In this document: piece after piece, positions 24,324 to 33,527 of the stretch
Layout: every line of letters starts with the position of its first letter
How positions within the stretch are numbered: the stretch's first letter is position 1
Source: an uncultured Eubacteriales bacterium
GTDB taxonomy: Bacteria > Bacillota > Clostridia > Christensenellales > UBA1242
Length of the DNA stretch: 64,000 nucleotides
Assembly: GCA_949077035.1 (NCBI GenBank)
Contig: CARUPR010000005.1
Coordinates: 69,939 to 133,938 of the forward strand
Reading direction: 5' to 3'
Program-made: the position numbers and the translations under genes
The notes under the pieces: model-generated
What the model saw: the letters and a program-made list of their open reading frames with translations, nothing else
What the model was told of the DNA's origin: nothing
The model's database searches: none

Positions 24324-25004
24324 ATGGAAAACTTAGAAATAAGGATAAAAACTTTTATAGAAACAAATAAAGATGAAAAGAAAGCTCAATTTGATAGCAG
24401 GCTTATATCAACCAAATATCCAATTTTGGGGCTTTCAACAAAAGCACTTGAAGATTTTTCAAAGGTGCTTGTTTTAGAGAATGCTTTGTTTGAAAATATA
24501 CCTCTTTCAAGTCATGAAGAAATTTTGCTTGCAGGTATGGTGCTTGCAAGGCTTAAGTTATCACCAAAAGATAAGGTTGATTATTTTAAAAATTTGCTGC
24601 CTTATATTGACAATTGGGCGACCTGCGATATGATTATTGCTCGTCTTAAGGGGCTTGAAAGTGAGTCCGAATTTTTTGTAAATTTACTTTCCTCTGACAA
24701 TGTTTTTTATGTGCGTGTTGGCATAATTTGGATAATGAAATATATGCTTAAAAAAGACCTTCATTTATCATTAAAACTTTTGAGAGATGTTGAGAGGGAA
24801 GAATATTATATAGAAATGGCGCTTGCTTGGTGCTATGCAGAAGCTATGATATATGATTTTGATTATGTAGCTTCCTTTGTGCAAAATCTGAAAAACAACA
24901 ATGTAAAAAGAATGGCCTATTCAAAGGCTTGTGATTCTTTCAGAATAAGCAATGAGCAAAAATCTATCATAAGAGAATTGAGAAAAAACTTGAAAAAGAA
25001 TTGA
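24324..25004 (+). CDS. AlkD-like DNA alkylation repair / HEAT-repeat protein
   Basis: The 226-residue protein is all-helical with AlkD-family landmarks: NWATCDMI around residues 93-100 (Trp-x-x-x-Asp pair), FYVRVGIIWIM around 127-137 with the conserved Arg, and EMALAWCYAEAM near 165-176 where the family has a Trp-containing helix. AlkD enzymes remove positively charged alkylated bases by wrapping DNA in HEAT-like repeats. Relative to B. cereus AlkD it is a divergent member, so glycosylase activity is likely but not certain. No clear ribosome site precedes the ATG. Confidence 0.8.
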   Translation: MENLEIRIKTFIETNKDEKKAQFDSRLISTKYPILGLSTKALEDFSKVLVLENALFENIPLSSHEEILLAGMVLARLKLSPKDKVDYFKNLLPYIDNWATCDMIIARLKGLESESEFFVNLLSSDNVFYVRVGIIWIMKYMLKKDLHLSLKLLRDVEREEYYIEMALAWCYAEAMIYDFDYVASFVQNLKNNNVKRMAYSKACDSFRISNEQKSIIRELRKNLKKN

Positions 25005-25006
25005 TT

Positions 25007-25031
25007 TAGTCAGCAGTTTTGCTGGCTTTTT
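25007..25031 (+). terminator. Rho-independent terminator
   Basis: AGTCAGCA (25007-25014) pairs with TGCTGGCT (25019-25026) around GTTT and ends in six T. The ~280 bases from here to comM contain no gene that I can support. Confidence 0.85.
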
Positions 25032-25314
25032 TAATTAAACTAATAAAATAAAAACGATAATTCTTTTTTGGGTAAAGTTGGTGTTTGCAATTAGAGAAAA
25101 TTTAAGAAGAATGTTTACATTGATAATTCAGCATTTTTGGCAAAGACAGCTTTTTGTTTGGAGATTTCTTAATTTTATGCTAAAATGACATAGATATACT
25201 GACTTTTATAAATAAAAAAGAAGATAATTTTATTTATTATAGTTATTTATATATTACAGATATTCTTCAAAATTATAGATTTTATTTTATAATGTTGTGA
25301 TAAGGAGCAAAATT

Positions 25315-26847
25315 ATGTTTTCAAAGGTTTTAAGTTATGGATTGAAAGGCATTGAAGGTTATCCGATAGATGTTGAAACCGATGTCAGTAATGGTCTGCC
25401 TCATTTTGAAATTGTTGGGCTTGCCGATACTGCAATTAAAGAAGCCAAAGAACGTGTAAGAAATGCTATCAAAAATTCAGGCCTTAATTATCCTATCAAA
25501 AAAATCACTATCAATCTGGCTCCTGCCGATGTAAAGAAAGAGGGTGCTTTATATGACCTTGCAATAGCTGTTGCCATTTTGGCTTGTGATGAAGAAAATG
25601 AAATCAAGCATGAAAAAGATTATGTTTATATTGGCGAACTTTCTTTTGATGGAAGCATTAAAAAGGTCAAGGGTGTTTTGCCGTTGCTTATTTCTGCAAG
25701 AAAACTTGGTTATAAAAAATTTATTATACCAGCCGAAAACTCTCACGAAGCAAGTTTCATTTCAGGAGTTGAAATTTACAGTGCAGGAAATTTGGTGGAA
25801 GTTTTTAAGTTCTTGAAAGGGGAAGAGCATCTTCCGCTTGTTGAAACCTGCCTATTTGAAGATGTTGTAAAAAAATCTGCAGGTGGTCTTGATTTTTCAA
25901 ATGTTAAAGGTCAGGCAATGGCAAAAAGGGCACTTGAAATTGCTGCTGCGGGCGGCCATAATCTTTTGATGATTGGCCCTCCAGGAAGTGGAAAAAGTAT
26001 GCTTGCAAAATGCTTTCCTACTATACTGCCAGAACTTACCTTTGATGAAGCTCTTGAAGTGACAAAGGTTCATTCGGTAGCCGGAGAACTTGATGGTAAA
26101 ATGGGTATTGTTTCTATGAGACCTTTTAGAAGCCCACATCATACCGCAACAACCGTTGCTCTTACTGGTGGTGGAGCTCACAGCAAACCAGGTGAAATAT
26201 CATTGGCAGACCATGGCGTTTTATTTTTAGATGAGTTTCCAGAATATACAAGACATACAATTGAAACATTAAGACAACCTTTGGAAGATGGTGTGATAAC
26301 CGTTGCAAGGTCAAACGCGACAATTGTTTATCCTGCAAATTTTACATTAATTGCAAGTATGAATCCATGTCCTTGTGGCAATTATGGCTCAAAAGACAAG
26401 GAATGTCGTTGTTCGCCAGCTCAAATTAGCAAATATCTATCAAAGCTTTCGGGACCTATTATGGATAGAATCGATATTCATATTGAAGTTGAAAATGTCA
26501 CCTATGACCAACTTAAAAGCGATAATCATGAGGAAAGCAGTCAGGAAATAAAGAAAAGGGTAGACAAAGCAAGAGAGATTCAGCTTAACAGATTTGCTAA
26601 GAGCAATAATTATTGCAATGCAAAGATGAATGTTGCTCAAACAAGAAAATTTTGCAAACTTAGTGGCGACTGCGAAAATCTTATGAGAAATGCTTTTGAA
26701 AAGTTGCATTTAAGTGCAAGAGCACATGATAGGATATTGAAGGTCGCAAGGACGATTGCCGATTTGGAAGGTTGTGAAAATATAGAACCAGCGCATATTG
26801 CAGAGGCAATCTCTTACAGGACTTTGGATAGAAAATATTGGCAATAA
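25315..26847 (+). CDS. comM: YifB/ComM-family Mg-chelatase-like AAA+ ATPase
   Basis: The start at 25315 follows AAGGAGC; the earlier ATG at 25297 is not supported. The 510-residue protein has an N-terminal Lon-like domain (residues 1-170), then an AAA+ module with Walker A GPPGSGKS (residues 221-228), Walker B region VLFLDEFPEY and the sensor SMNPCPCGNYG, whose Cys cluster is typical of YifB. The C-terminal Mg_chelatase_C part ends HIAEAISYRTLDR. ComM is a hexameric branch-migration helicase that extends recombination of transforming DNA. The gene is directly followed by dprA, consistent with a recombination/transformation operon. Confidence 0.93.
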   Translation: MFSKVLSYGLKGIEGYPIDVETDVSNGLPHFEIVGLADTAIKEAKERVRNAIKNSGLNYPIKKITINLAPADVKKEGALYDLAIAVAILACDEENEIKHEKDYVYIGELSFDGSIKKVKGVLPLLISARKLGYKKFIIPAENSHEASFISGVEIYSAGNLVEVFKFLKGEEHLPLVETCLFEDVVKKSAGGLDFSNVKGQAMAKRALEIAAAGGHNLLMIGPPGSGKSMLAKCFPTILPELTFDEALEVTKVHSVAGELDGKMGIVSMRPFRSPHHTATTVALTGGGAHSKPGEISLADHGVLFLDEFPEYTRHTIETLRQPLEDGVITVARSNATIVYPANFTLIASMNPCPCGNYGSKDKECRCSPAQISKYLSKLSGPIMDRIDIHIEVENVTYDQLKSDNHEESSQEIKKRVDKAREIQLNRFAKSNNYCNAKMNVAQTRKFCKLSGDCENLMRNAFEKLHLSARAHDRILKVARTIADLEGCENIEPAHIAEAISYRTLDRKYWQ

Positions 26848-26870
26848 TATATAAAAACAAAGAGGAAAAA

Positions 26871-27959
26871 ATGAATGATTTAAAATGTTTAATTATATTT
26901 TTATCACAATTTGAAATTACAAATGCTAAAATAGGTCAAATTCTTGATGGTATTGGTGAAATTAAGTCAATTTCAGCCTTTAAAAAATCAAAACTTGTAA
27001 AAAATGGCATATTGACCGGTGAAATGTTTAAAAAGATGGAAGATATGGCCGATGAAAGCTTGGTGCGTGCTTATTACTTAAACCTTCAAAACAGAGGGAT
27101 AAATATCGTGACAAAATTTGAAGAGAACTATCCTGAAAGATTGTTTGACCTTGATGACGCACCTTATATTTTGTATTATATGGGTGATATCAATCTTGCA
27201 AATCAGCCTTCGCTTGCTGTTGTCGGCTCAAGAAAACCCACCGCATATGGCAGAGTTGTGACTGAAAGGTTTGTCCGTGATGTTGCTGCTTCGGGGGTGG
27301 TTATTATCAGTGGGCTTGCCTTTGGAATTGATGCAATTGCTCACAAAACCTGTCTTGAAGTGGGTGGAAAGACCATTGCAGTTTTAGGTGGCGGTTTTGA
27401 CCATATATATCCGCAAGAACATCATAATCTTGCAATGGAAATTGCAGAAAAAGGACTTATAATAAGTGAGTTTAGGCCTAAAAAGACGGCAACAAAATAT
27501 TCCTTTCCACAAAGAAACCGAATTATTGCAGGTTTAAGCGATGGGGTGCTGATTACCGAAGCGGGTTTAAAAAGCGGCACTATTCATACAAAAGAGTTTG
27601 CTTTAGAATATGGCAAAAATATCTATGCTGTGCCAGGGAATATTGACAACATAAATTCAGAGCTTACCAATGAAATAATCAAAACATGTCAGGCTGAATG
27701 TGTGACCAAAAGTGATGATGTTTTAAAGGACTATCATATAAGCTATGCTTCTGCCGATAAAAAAGAGCAAATTTCAATGTTTGATGCTTCTGATGATGAA
27801 AGATGTATGATAAATCTTTTAAAAAATGGAATGAAGAGCATTGATGATTTGACAAAAGAATGCAATTTAAGTATAAATGTTTTTAATACTTGTTTGACAA
27901 CACTTGAAATTCGTGGAATAATAAAGAGGATGCCGGGCGGTTATGTAGCCTTAAGTTAA
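26871..27959 (+). CDS. dprA: DNA-processing protein DprA
   Basis: ATG 26871 follows AGAGGAAAAA, 23 bp after comM. The 362-residue product has an N-terminal helical part, a Rossmann-like core (VVGSRKPTAYGR, VIISGLAFGIDAIAHKTCLE, IAVLGGGFDHIYPQEH, SFPQRNRIIAGLSDGVLITEA, NIYAVPGNIDN) and a C-terminal winged helix (MINLLKNGMKSIDDLTKECN). DprA loads RecA onto incoming single-stranded DNA. Neighbours comM and topA give the arrangement usual in Firmicutes; natural competence cannot be concluded from this alone. Confidence 0.95.
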   Translation: MNDLKCLIIFLSQFEITNAKIGQILDGIGEIKSISAFKKSKLVKNGILTGEMFKKMEDMADESLVRAYYLNLQNRGINIVTKFEENYPERLFDLDDAPYILYYMGDINLANQPSLAVVGSRKPTAYGRVVTERFVRDVAASGVVIISGLAFGIDAIAHKTCLEVGGKTIAVLGGGFDHIYPQEHHNLAMEIAEKGLIISEFRPKKTATKYSFPQRNRIIAGLSDGVLITEAGLKSGTIHTKEFALEYGKNIYAVPGNIDNINSELTNEIIKTCQAECVTKSDDVLKDYHISYASADKKEQISMFDASDDERCMINLLKNGMKSIDDLTKECNLSINVFNTCLTTLEIRGIIKRMPGGYVALS

Positions 27960-27971
27960 TTGGAGGAAAAT

Positions 27972-30041
27972 TTGAAATTAGTAATTATTGAATCACCTTT
28001 TAAAAGAGAAGCTTTAAAAAAATATCTTGGAAGTGGATATGAAGTTTTTGCAACAAAGGGTCATATAAGAGATTTGCCACAAAAGAATTTTGGTATTGAT
28101 TTGAAAAATAATTTTGAACCTAAATATGAAATTGTCCCTGATAAAAAAGAGCTTATCAAAGACTTGAAAGAAAAGGCTGCAAAGGCTGAAGAAGTTTTGA
28201 TTGCAACCGACCCTGACCGTGAAGGTGAGGCGATTTCTTGGCATGTGGCAAATATTCTTGGGTTTGAGCCTGACAAGACCTGCCGAATTGAATTTAATGA
28301 AATTTCCAAGAAGGCGGTGACTGAAGCATTAAAAAAACCACGCAAAATTGACCTTAAACTGGTTGATGCACAGCAGGCTAGAAGGGTGCTTGATAGATTG
28401 GTGGGATATAAAGTTTCTCCAATCATCTGCAAAAAAATCGCGCCAAAGCTTAGTGCAGGCCGCGTTCAATCGGTTGCATTAAAATTGGTTGTAGAGCGTG
28501 AAATTGAAATTGAAAAGTTTGTTCCTGAAGAATATTGGACTGTAAATGCTCTTCTTAAAAAGGGTGCAAGCCAAATTAAAGCAGCTCTTGCAACATATAA
28601 GAAAAAGAAGTTTGTCCCTAAAAATAAAGAAGAGGTTGATAAGCTTTTAGAAGAGGTGAAAGGCAGGGATTTTCTTGTAAAAGAGGTGAAAAAGTCTAAG
28701 ACCAAATCTCATGCACCTGCTCCTTTTACCACCAGCACTATGCAGCAGGATGCCTTAAATAAACTTGGCATGAGTCTTGCAAAGACCTCATCTGCAGCCC
28801 AACAACTCTATGAAGGCGTTGACATCAAAGGGGAAGGCAAAATTGCACTTATTACTTATATCAGAACTGACTCTGTCCGCGTATCTCAGGATGCCCAAAA
28901 TGCTTGTTTAAGTTTTATTAAAGAAAAATATGGCGATGATTTTGTGCCAGCAAAACCAAATATCTACCATACAAAGGACAGTGCACAAGACGCGCATGAA
29001 GCCATAAGACCAATTACTATGGATATTACACCTGAAATGGCAAAAGAAACTTTGACAAATGATAATTATCGTCTTTATAAACTTATTTATGAAAGATTTT
29101 TGGCAAGTCAGATGTCGGCGGCAGAATATTCTTCAGTTTCTGTAAATCTTGAATGTCAAGATTATGGATTTAAAGTGACAGGAAAGACAATGGAATTTCC
29201 TGGTTATACAACTGTTTATAAAGAATTTGTTGAAGAAGAAAACAAAGAAGGTATGGCAGGAAAGCTTCCAAAAATAGAAGAAGGTGAAATGCTGCCTTGC
29301 GAAAAGATATTGACAGAACAAAAGTTTACCAAGCCACCATCAAGATACTCAGAAGCAAGTCTTGTAAAGGCAATGGAAGAAAAAGGGATTGGCAGACCTG
29401 CAACCTATGCAGCCACAATTACAATTCTTCAGTCAAGAAAATATACCATTAAGGAAGGAAAATATCTGATGCCAACAGAGCTTGGCCGAAAGATTACCAC
29501 CTATTTAGACCAATTTTTTAGCAGTGTAATAAATGTAAAATTTACAGCACACATGGAAAGTCGACTTGACGATATTGCAGTGAAAGAGGAAGACTGGCAT
29601 AATGTTGTGTCAAATTTCTGGAAGGGGTTTGAGCATCTTCTTGTAAATGCTGATGCAAGCAGTGTAACCATGAAAGAACCACCAAAAGAAACAGATATAG
29701 TTTGCGATTTGTGTGGAAATAAAATGCTTATAAGAACGGGTCGCTTTGGCGAATTTTTAGCCTGCTCCAACTTCCCAAAATGCAAAAATACAAAACCGCT
29801 TGAAACTTCAAAAAATGTGGTTGGCAAATGTCCTGAATGTGGGGCAGAACTTGTTGAACGTAAGAGCAAGAAAGGAAAAATTTATTATTCTTGCGACAGA
29901 TATCCAGAATGCAAATTTATGAGTTGGGATATCACAACCGGCGACAAATGCCCAAAATGTCAAAGTCCTTTGATTAAAAAAGGAAAGTTTATAAAATGCA
30001 ATAATCATGAATGTGATTATAAACAGGAAGAAAAAGCTTAA
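27972..30041 (+). CDS. topA: DNA topoisomerase I (type IA)
   Basis: The start is TTG 27972, because TTGGAGG at 27960-27966 is its ribosome site and the protein then begins KLVIIESPFK, the TOPRIM entry. The 689-residue enzyme shows TOPRIM acid motif ATDPDREGEAISWH, the active-site Tyr296 in ITYIRTDSVR, and three C-terminal zinc ribbons (CDLCGNKM...CSNFPKC, CPECGAEL...CDRYPEC, CPKCQSPL...CNNHEC). It relaxes negative supercoils. It is closely spaced after dprA (12 bp), so probably in the same operon. Confidence 0.96.
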   Translation: MKLVIIESPFKREALKKYLGSGYEVFATKGHIRDLPQKNFGIDLKNNFEPKYEIVPDKKELIKDLKEKAAKAEEVLIATDPDREGEAISWHVANILGFEPDKTCRIEFNEISKKAVTEALKKPRKIDLKLVDAQQARRVLDRLVGYKVSPIICKKIAPKLSAGRVQSVALKLVVEREIEIEKFVPEEYWTVNALLKKGASQIKAALATYKKKKFVPKNKEEVDKLLEEVKGRDFLVKEVKKSKTKSHAPAPFTTSTMQQDALNKLGMSLAKTSSAAQQLYEGVDIKGEGKIALITYIRTDSVRVSQDAQNACLSFIKEKYGDDFVPAKPNIYHTKDSAQDAHEAIRPITMDITPEMAKETLTNDNYRLYKLIYERFLASQMSAAEYSSVSVNLECQDYGFKVTGKTMEFPGYTTVYKEFVEEENKEGMAGKLPKIEEGEMLPCEKILTEQKFTKPPSRYSEASLVKAMEEKGIGRPATYAATITILQSRKYTIKEGKYLMPTELGRKITTYLDQFFSSVINVKFTAHMESRLDDIAVKEEDWHNVVSNFWKGFEHLLVNADASSVTMKEPPKETDIVCDLCGNKMLIRTGRFGEFLACSNFPKCKNTKPLETSKNVVGKCPECGAELVERKSKKGKIYYSCDRYPECKFMSWDITTGDKCPKCQSPLIKKGKFIKCNNHECDYKQEEKA

Positions 30042-30251
30042 GAAAAAAAAGAAAATTAAGTTTTAAAAATAATAGAAAATTAAAATAAAAATAGTTAAAT
30101 TTTATAGATAAAAACAATAAAATTTTAGAAATCAAAACAATAAAATTTTAGAAATCAAAACAATAGAAATTAAGAAATCAAAACAAAAATTTAATAAAAT
30201 TAAGCAAAAATTTAGCAAAAATCAGAAAAAAGCTTAATTTTAGGAGGAAAA
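30042..30251. repeat. A-rich spacer with three 23-bp tandem repeats before hslV
   Basis: Units at 30111-30133, 30134-30156 and 30157-30179 begin AAAACAATA; the first two are identical and the third has four changes. The rest is low-complexity A/T with more AAATCAAAA. No gene or clear promoter is visible. Confidence 0.6.
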
Positions 30252-30791
30252 ATGGAAAGTTTGTTTAGAGGCACCACAATTTGCGGTGTTAAAAGAGATG
30301 GAAAGATAGCCATTGCCGGTGATGGACAGGTTACTCTTTCAGAAAGTGTTATATTTAAGTCAAATGCTCATAAAGTGCGAAGAATTTATGACGATAAAGT
30401 TGTCATAGGTTTTGCTGGCTCTGTTGCTGATGCTTTTTCTCTTTGCGAAAGATTTGAAAATATGCTTAATAAGTTTTCTGGCAATCTTATGAGAAGTGCG
30501 GTTGAACTTGCTGGGACTTGGAGAGAGGATAAAGCTTCAAGACAACTTAATGCAATGATGATTGTTGCTGATAAAGAAAGACTTTTGATTGTCAGCGGAA
30601 CTGGCGAAGTCATTGAGCCTGATGACGATGTTTGTGCAATTGGTTCTGGTGGCAATTACGCACTTTCTGCAGCAAAAGCATTAAAACAAAACACCAATCT
30701 TTCTGCAAAAGAAATTGCGACTAAATCACTTGAAATAGCAGGTCAAATTTGTGTGTTCACAAATGGAAACATCACTGTTGAGGAGGTTTGA
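30252..30791 (+). CDS. hslV: ATP-dependent protease subunit HslV (ClpQ)
   Basis: The 179-residue protein is a proteasome-like peptidase. Removal of a 7-residue propeptide (MESLFRG) would expose Thr8-Thr9 as the catalytic N-terminus, followed by the family sequences GDGQVTLSES, KVRRIYDDKVVIGFAGSVADAF and IGSGGNYALSAAKAL. It forms a double hexamer capped by HslU. AGGAGG precedes the ATG. hslU begins two bases after its stop codon, so translation is coupled. Confidence 0.95.
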   Translation: MESLFRGTTICGVKRDGKIAIAGDGQVTLSESVIFKSNAHKVRRIYDDKVVIGFAGSVADAFSLCERFENMLNKFSGNLMRSAVELAGTWREDKASRQLNAMMIVADKERLLIVSGTGEVIEPDDDVCAIGSGGNYALSAAKALKQNTNLSAKEIATKSLEIAGQICVFTNGNITVEEV

Positions 30792-30792
30792 A

Positions 30793-32088
30793 ATGGACTT
30801 AACACCAAAACAAATAGTTGAAGAACTTGATAAATATATCATAGGTCAAGCAAAGGCAAAAAGAGCGGTTGCAATTGCTTTAAGAAACCGATATCGCAGA
30901 AGCAGACTTCCAAAAGAACTTCGTGATGAAATTACACCAAAAAATATCATAATGAAAGGACCTACAGGGGTGGGTAAAACTGAAATTGCAAGAAGACTTG
31001 CAAAGCTTGTTGGTGCGCCTTTTATCAAAGTTGAAGCAACTAAATATACAGAAGTTGGTTATGTAGGTCGCGATGTTGAAAGCATGGTGCGTGACCTTGT
31101 TGAAGTTTCTGTTCGCATAGTTAAGGATGAAAAAAATCATCAAATGGAAGCAAAAGTCAAACCAAGTGTTGATAGAAGACTTGTAAATGCTGTTTGTGAC
31201 ACAAGAAGAGCTCAAAATATCGCAGTTGACAAAACTGATGTTGAAAATGACCTTAAAGAGGGCAAACTTGAAAATGAAACCATTGAAATTGAGGTGATTG
31301 ACAATTCAAAGGCTGTTGCATCTTTTGGTATGCCAGAACTTAATATTGGAAATTTATTTGATGGTATGCTTCCTACAAAGCGTCATAGAAGAAAAATGTC
31401 TGTTGCAAGGGCAAGAGAGGTTTTGACTGCTGAAGAATGTGAAAGAATGGTTGACAAAGAAAGTGTCAATGCAGAAGCTATCAGACGTGCCGAAGAAGAG
31501 GGAATTATATTTATTGATGAAATAGATAAAATTATTGGAAAGGCTGGCGGCTCAAACAATCAAGATGTTTCTCGTGAGGGCGTGCAAAGAGATATCCTTC
31601 CAATAGTTGAAGGAAGCACAGTTGCAACTAAATATGGCAATGTAAAAACCGATTTCATCTTATTTATTGCCTCAGGTGCCTTCCATGTTTCAAATATAGA
31701 GGATATGATACCAGAGCTTCAAGGAAGATTTCCTATTCGCGTAGAACTTGATAATCTTACTAAAGAAGATTTTAAGAGAATTTTGACAGAACCAAAAAAT
31801 TCGGTTACTCTTCAATATGCAAGTATATTAAAAGTGGACAATATAGATTTAAAATTTACCGATGAAGCGATAGAAGAAATGGCGGAAATGGCGGTTGCTG
31901 AAAATGAAACAAGTGAGAATATTGGTGCAAGAAGGCTTCATACAATCATAGAACTTTTGCTTGAAGACATTTCTTTCAATGCAACAGGTCAGCATCCTAT
32001 GTTGGAAGTTGTGGTTGATAAAAACTATGTTCAAAACGCATTTAAGGAAACCAAACGAAAATTTGATTTAAGCAAATATGTGTTGTAA
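30793..32088 (+). CDS. hslU: HslUV unfoldase subunit HslU (ClpY)
   Basis: The start at 30793 follows GAGGAGG inside the end of hslV. The 431-residue AAA+ protein has the N-terminal ELDKYIIGQAKAKRAVAIAL, Walker A GPTGVGKT (residues 56-63), pore motif region VEATKYTEVGYVGRDVES, an inserted I domain, Walker B GIIFIDEIDKI and sensor/arginine-finger segment IPELQGRFPIRVEL. The I domain is shorter than in E. coli HslU, so total length is near the lower limit. It unfolds substrates for HslV. No codY, xerC or trmFO lies nearby, unlike the Bacillus arrangement. Confidence 0.96.
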   Translation: MDLTPKQIVEELDKYIIGQAKAKRAVAIALRNRYRRSRLPKELRDEITPKNIIMKGPTGVGKTEIARRLAKLVGAPFIKVEATKYTEVGYVGRDVESMVRDLVEVSVRIVKDEKNHQMEAKVKPSVDRRLVNAVCDTRRAQNIAVDKTDVENDLKEGKLENETIEIEVIDNSKAVASFGMPELNIGNLFDGMLPTKRHRRKMSVARAREVLTAEECERMVDKESVNAEAIRRAEEEGIIFIDEIDKIIGKAGGSNNQDVSREGVQRDILPIVEGSTVATKYGNVKTDFILFIASGAFHVSNIEDMIPELQGRFPIRVELDNLTKEDFKRILTEPKNSVTLQYASILKVDNIDLKFTDEAIEEMAEMAVAENETSENIGARRLHTIIELLLEDISFNATGQHPMLEVVVDKNYVQNAFKETKRKFDLSKYVL

Positions 32089-32219
32089 TTTTAAGAAATT
32101 TTATTAAAAATGGCTTAAAAAATACAAAAATTTGCGATTTTTATGTCAAATTCATAGAAAATATCTTCAAAATATAGTATCATTATATACAATATCAATT
32201 TTAAAAGTATAGGTAAGTT

Positions 32220-32900
32220 ATGGATAATTCAAGGACGGAAATTTTAATTGGTGAAGAAAACCTTTTGAAGTTAAAAGCCAAACACGTGACAATTGTTGGC
32301 ACTGGTGGAGTTGGTGGTTATGCAACAGTTATGCTTGCAAGGGCTGGCATTGAAAAATTTACCATTATTGACTTTGATGAGGTTTCTTCTTCAAATGTCA
32401 ATCGACAGATTGTCGCTTATTCAAGCACGATAGGACAAAAAAAGGTTGATGTGCTTCAGAAAATGCTTAAAGATATCAATCATGATATTGAAGTGAAAAT
32501 ATTTCCGCTTAGGCTTACAAGTGAGAATATAAATGACTTAATTGGACAAACTGATATTGTGATTGATGCGATTGACAGTGTAAAAGATAAGATAGAGCTT
32601 ATCGCATACTGCAAAAAAAATAATATAAATATCATTTCGGCAATGGGAGCTGGCAATCGTTTTGATATACCAAATTTTAAGTTGATTGATATATTTTCAA
32701 CTTCAAATGATGGTCTTGCAAAGGTTGTCCGCAAGGGACTTAGAGAAAGAAATATCAAAAGCCTTGAGGTGGTGATAAGCAGCTCGAAAGGCGAAAAAAT
32801 TGATGGCGGGGTGATAGGAAGTATAAGTTATTATCCTGCAATGAGTGGATGCTTTATTGCATCAGTTGTTATAAACAAAATTATCGAAGGCAAAATTTAA
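32220..32900 (+). CDS. tcdA: TcdA/CsdL-like tRNA threonylcarbamoyladenosine dehydratase (ThiF/E1 superfamily)
   Basis: The 226-residue protein has the E1-like nucleotide site VTIVGTGGVGGYATVMLARAG, the acidic IIDFDEVSSSNVNRQ with the arginine that reaches the neighbouring subunit, and a conserved DAIDSVKDKIELI segment. The C-terminal AKVVRKGLRERNI stretch resembles TcdA, which cyclises t6A37 in tRNA to ct6A. It lacks the CXXC zinc pairs of MoeB/ThiF. It is shorter than E. coli TcdA by about 40 residues. A t6A-modifying MtaB is also encoded in this window. Confidence 0.87.
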   Translation: MDNSRTEILIGEENLLKLKAKHVTIVGTGGVGGYATVMLARAGIEKFTIIDFDEVSSSNVNRQIVAYSSTIGQKKVDVLQKMLKDINHDIEVKIFPLRLTSENINDLIGQTDIVIDAIDSVKDKIELIAYCKKNNINIISAMGAGNRFDIPNFKLIDIFSTSNDGLAKVVRKGLRERNIKSLEVVISSSKGEKIDGGVIGSISYYPAMSGCFIASVVINKIIEGKI

Positions 32901-33007
32901 TTTAAATCATATTTTTAAAATAAAGATAAATTGAATATTAAAAAAATTATTTATGTAATCAAAGATATTTTAAAAAATATTTTGATTTGATAGAAAGGGA
33001 GGAAAAA

Positions 33008-33313
33008 ATGAAAATAGTTGAAGAAAAGGATTTTGAAAATGAAATTTCATCTGGTGTTGTGCTTGTTGATTTCTTTGCATCATGGTGTGGTCCATGCAGA
33101 GCGATGGCTTCAATTTTAGAACAAATGGATGGTGAAGTTGAAGGCGCTAAAATTATCAAAGTTGATGTTGATGAAAGCGCTTCTCTTGCAAGACAATATG
33201 GAATTATGTCAATTCCAACACTGATTATTTTTAAGGATGGAGAACTTAAAGAAAAGCATATTGGTCTTTGGCAAAAGGATGATTGTTTGACTGCTATCAA
33301 AAAATATTTATAG
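33008..33313 (+). CDS. trxA: Thioredoxin
   Basis: The start at 33008 follows GGGAGG. The 101-residue protein has the redox site WCGPC with Cys27 and Cys30 in VDFFASWCGPCRAM, the cis-proline segment YGIMSIPTLIIF and a C-terminal helix, giving a normal thioredoxin fold. It reduces protein disulfides in the cytoplasm with thioredoxin reductase, which is not in the window. It stands alone; a terminator follows at 33426-33454. Confidence 0.92.
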   Translation: MKIVEEKDFENEISSGVVLVDFFASWCGPCRAMASILEQMDGEVEGAKIIKVDVDESASLARQYGIMSIPTLIIFKDGELKEKHIGLWQKDDCLTAIKKYL

Positions 33314-33425
33314 AAGAAGATAAACATCTTTCAAGCTTTTGCATATACAAATTATGCAAAGTTTTTCTGAAAATAAAATGGCAAAGTTATTGTAAAAATT
33401 CTGATAATAAACAATAAAAAATAAA

Positions 33426-33454
33426 AAAAGCTGAAAAATTTTCAACTTTTTTTT
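33426..33454 (+). terminator. Rho-independent terminator
   Basis: AAGCTGAAAA and TTTTCAACTT arms are followed by a T run, between trxA and the cysteine desulfurase gene. Confidence 0.75.
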
Positions 33455-33527
33455 GTTTTGGCTATGTTTAGTATTGACTTTATTTATATTGAGTGTTAAA
33501 ATAGTTTTATGTTTAAAGGGGTGTAAA

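Noticed and set aside
30042..30251. Tandem repeats before hslV as a CRISPR array
   Set aside because: The 23-bp units are directly adjacent without spacers and are A-rich; no cas genes are present.
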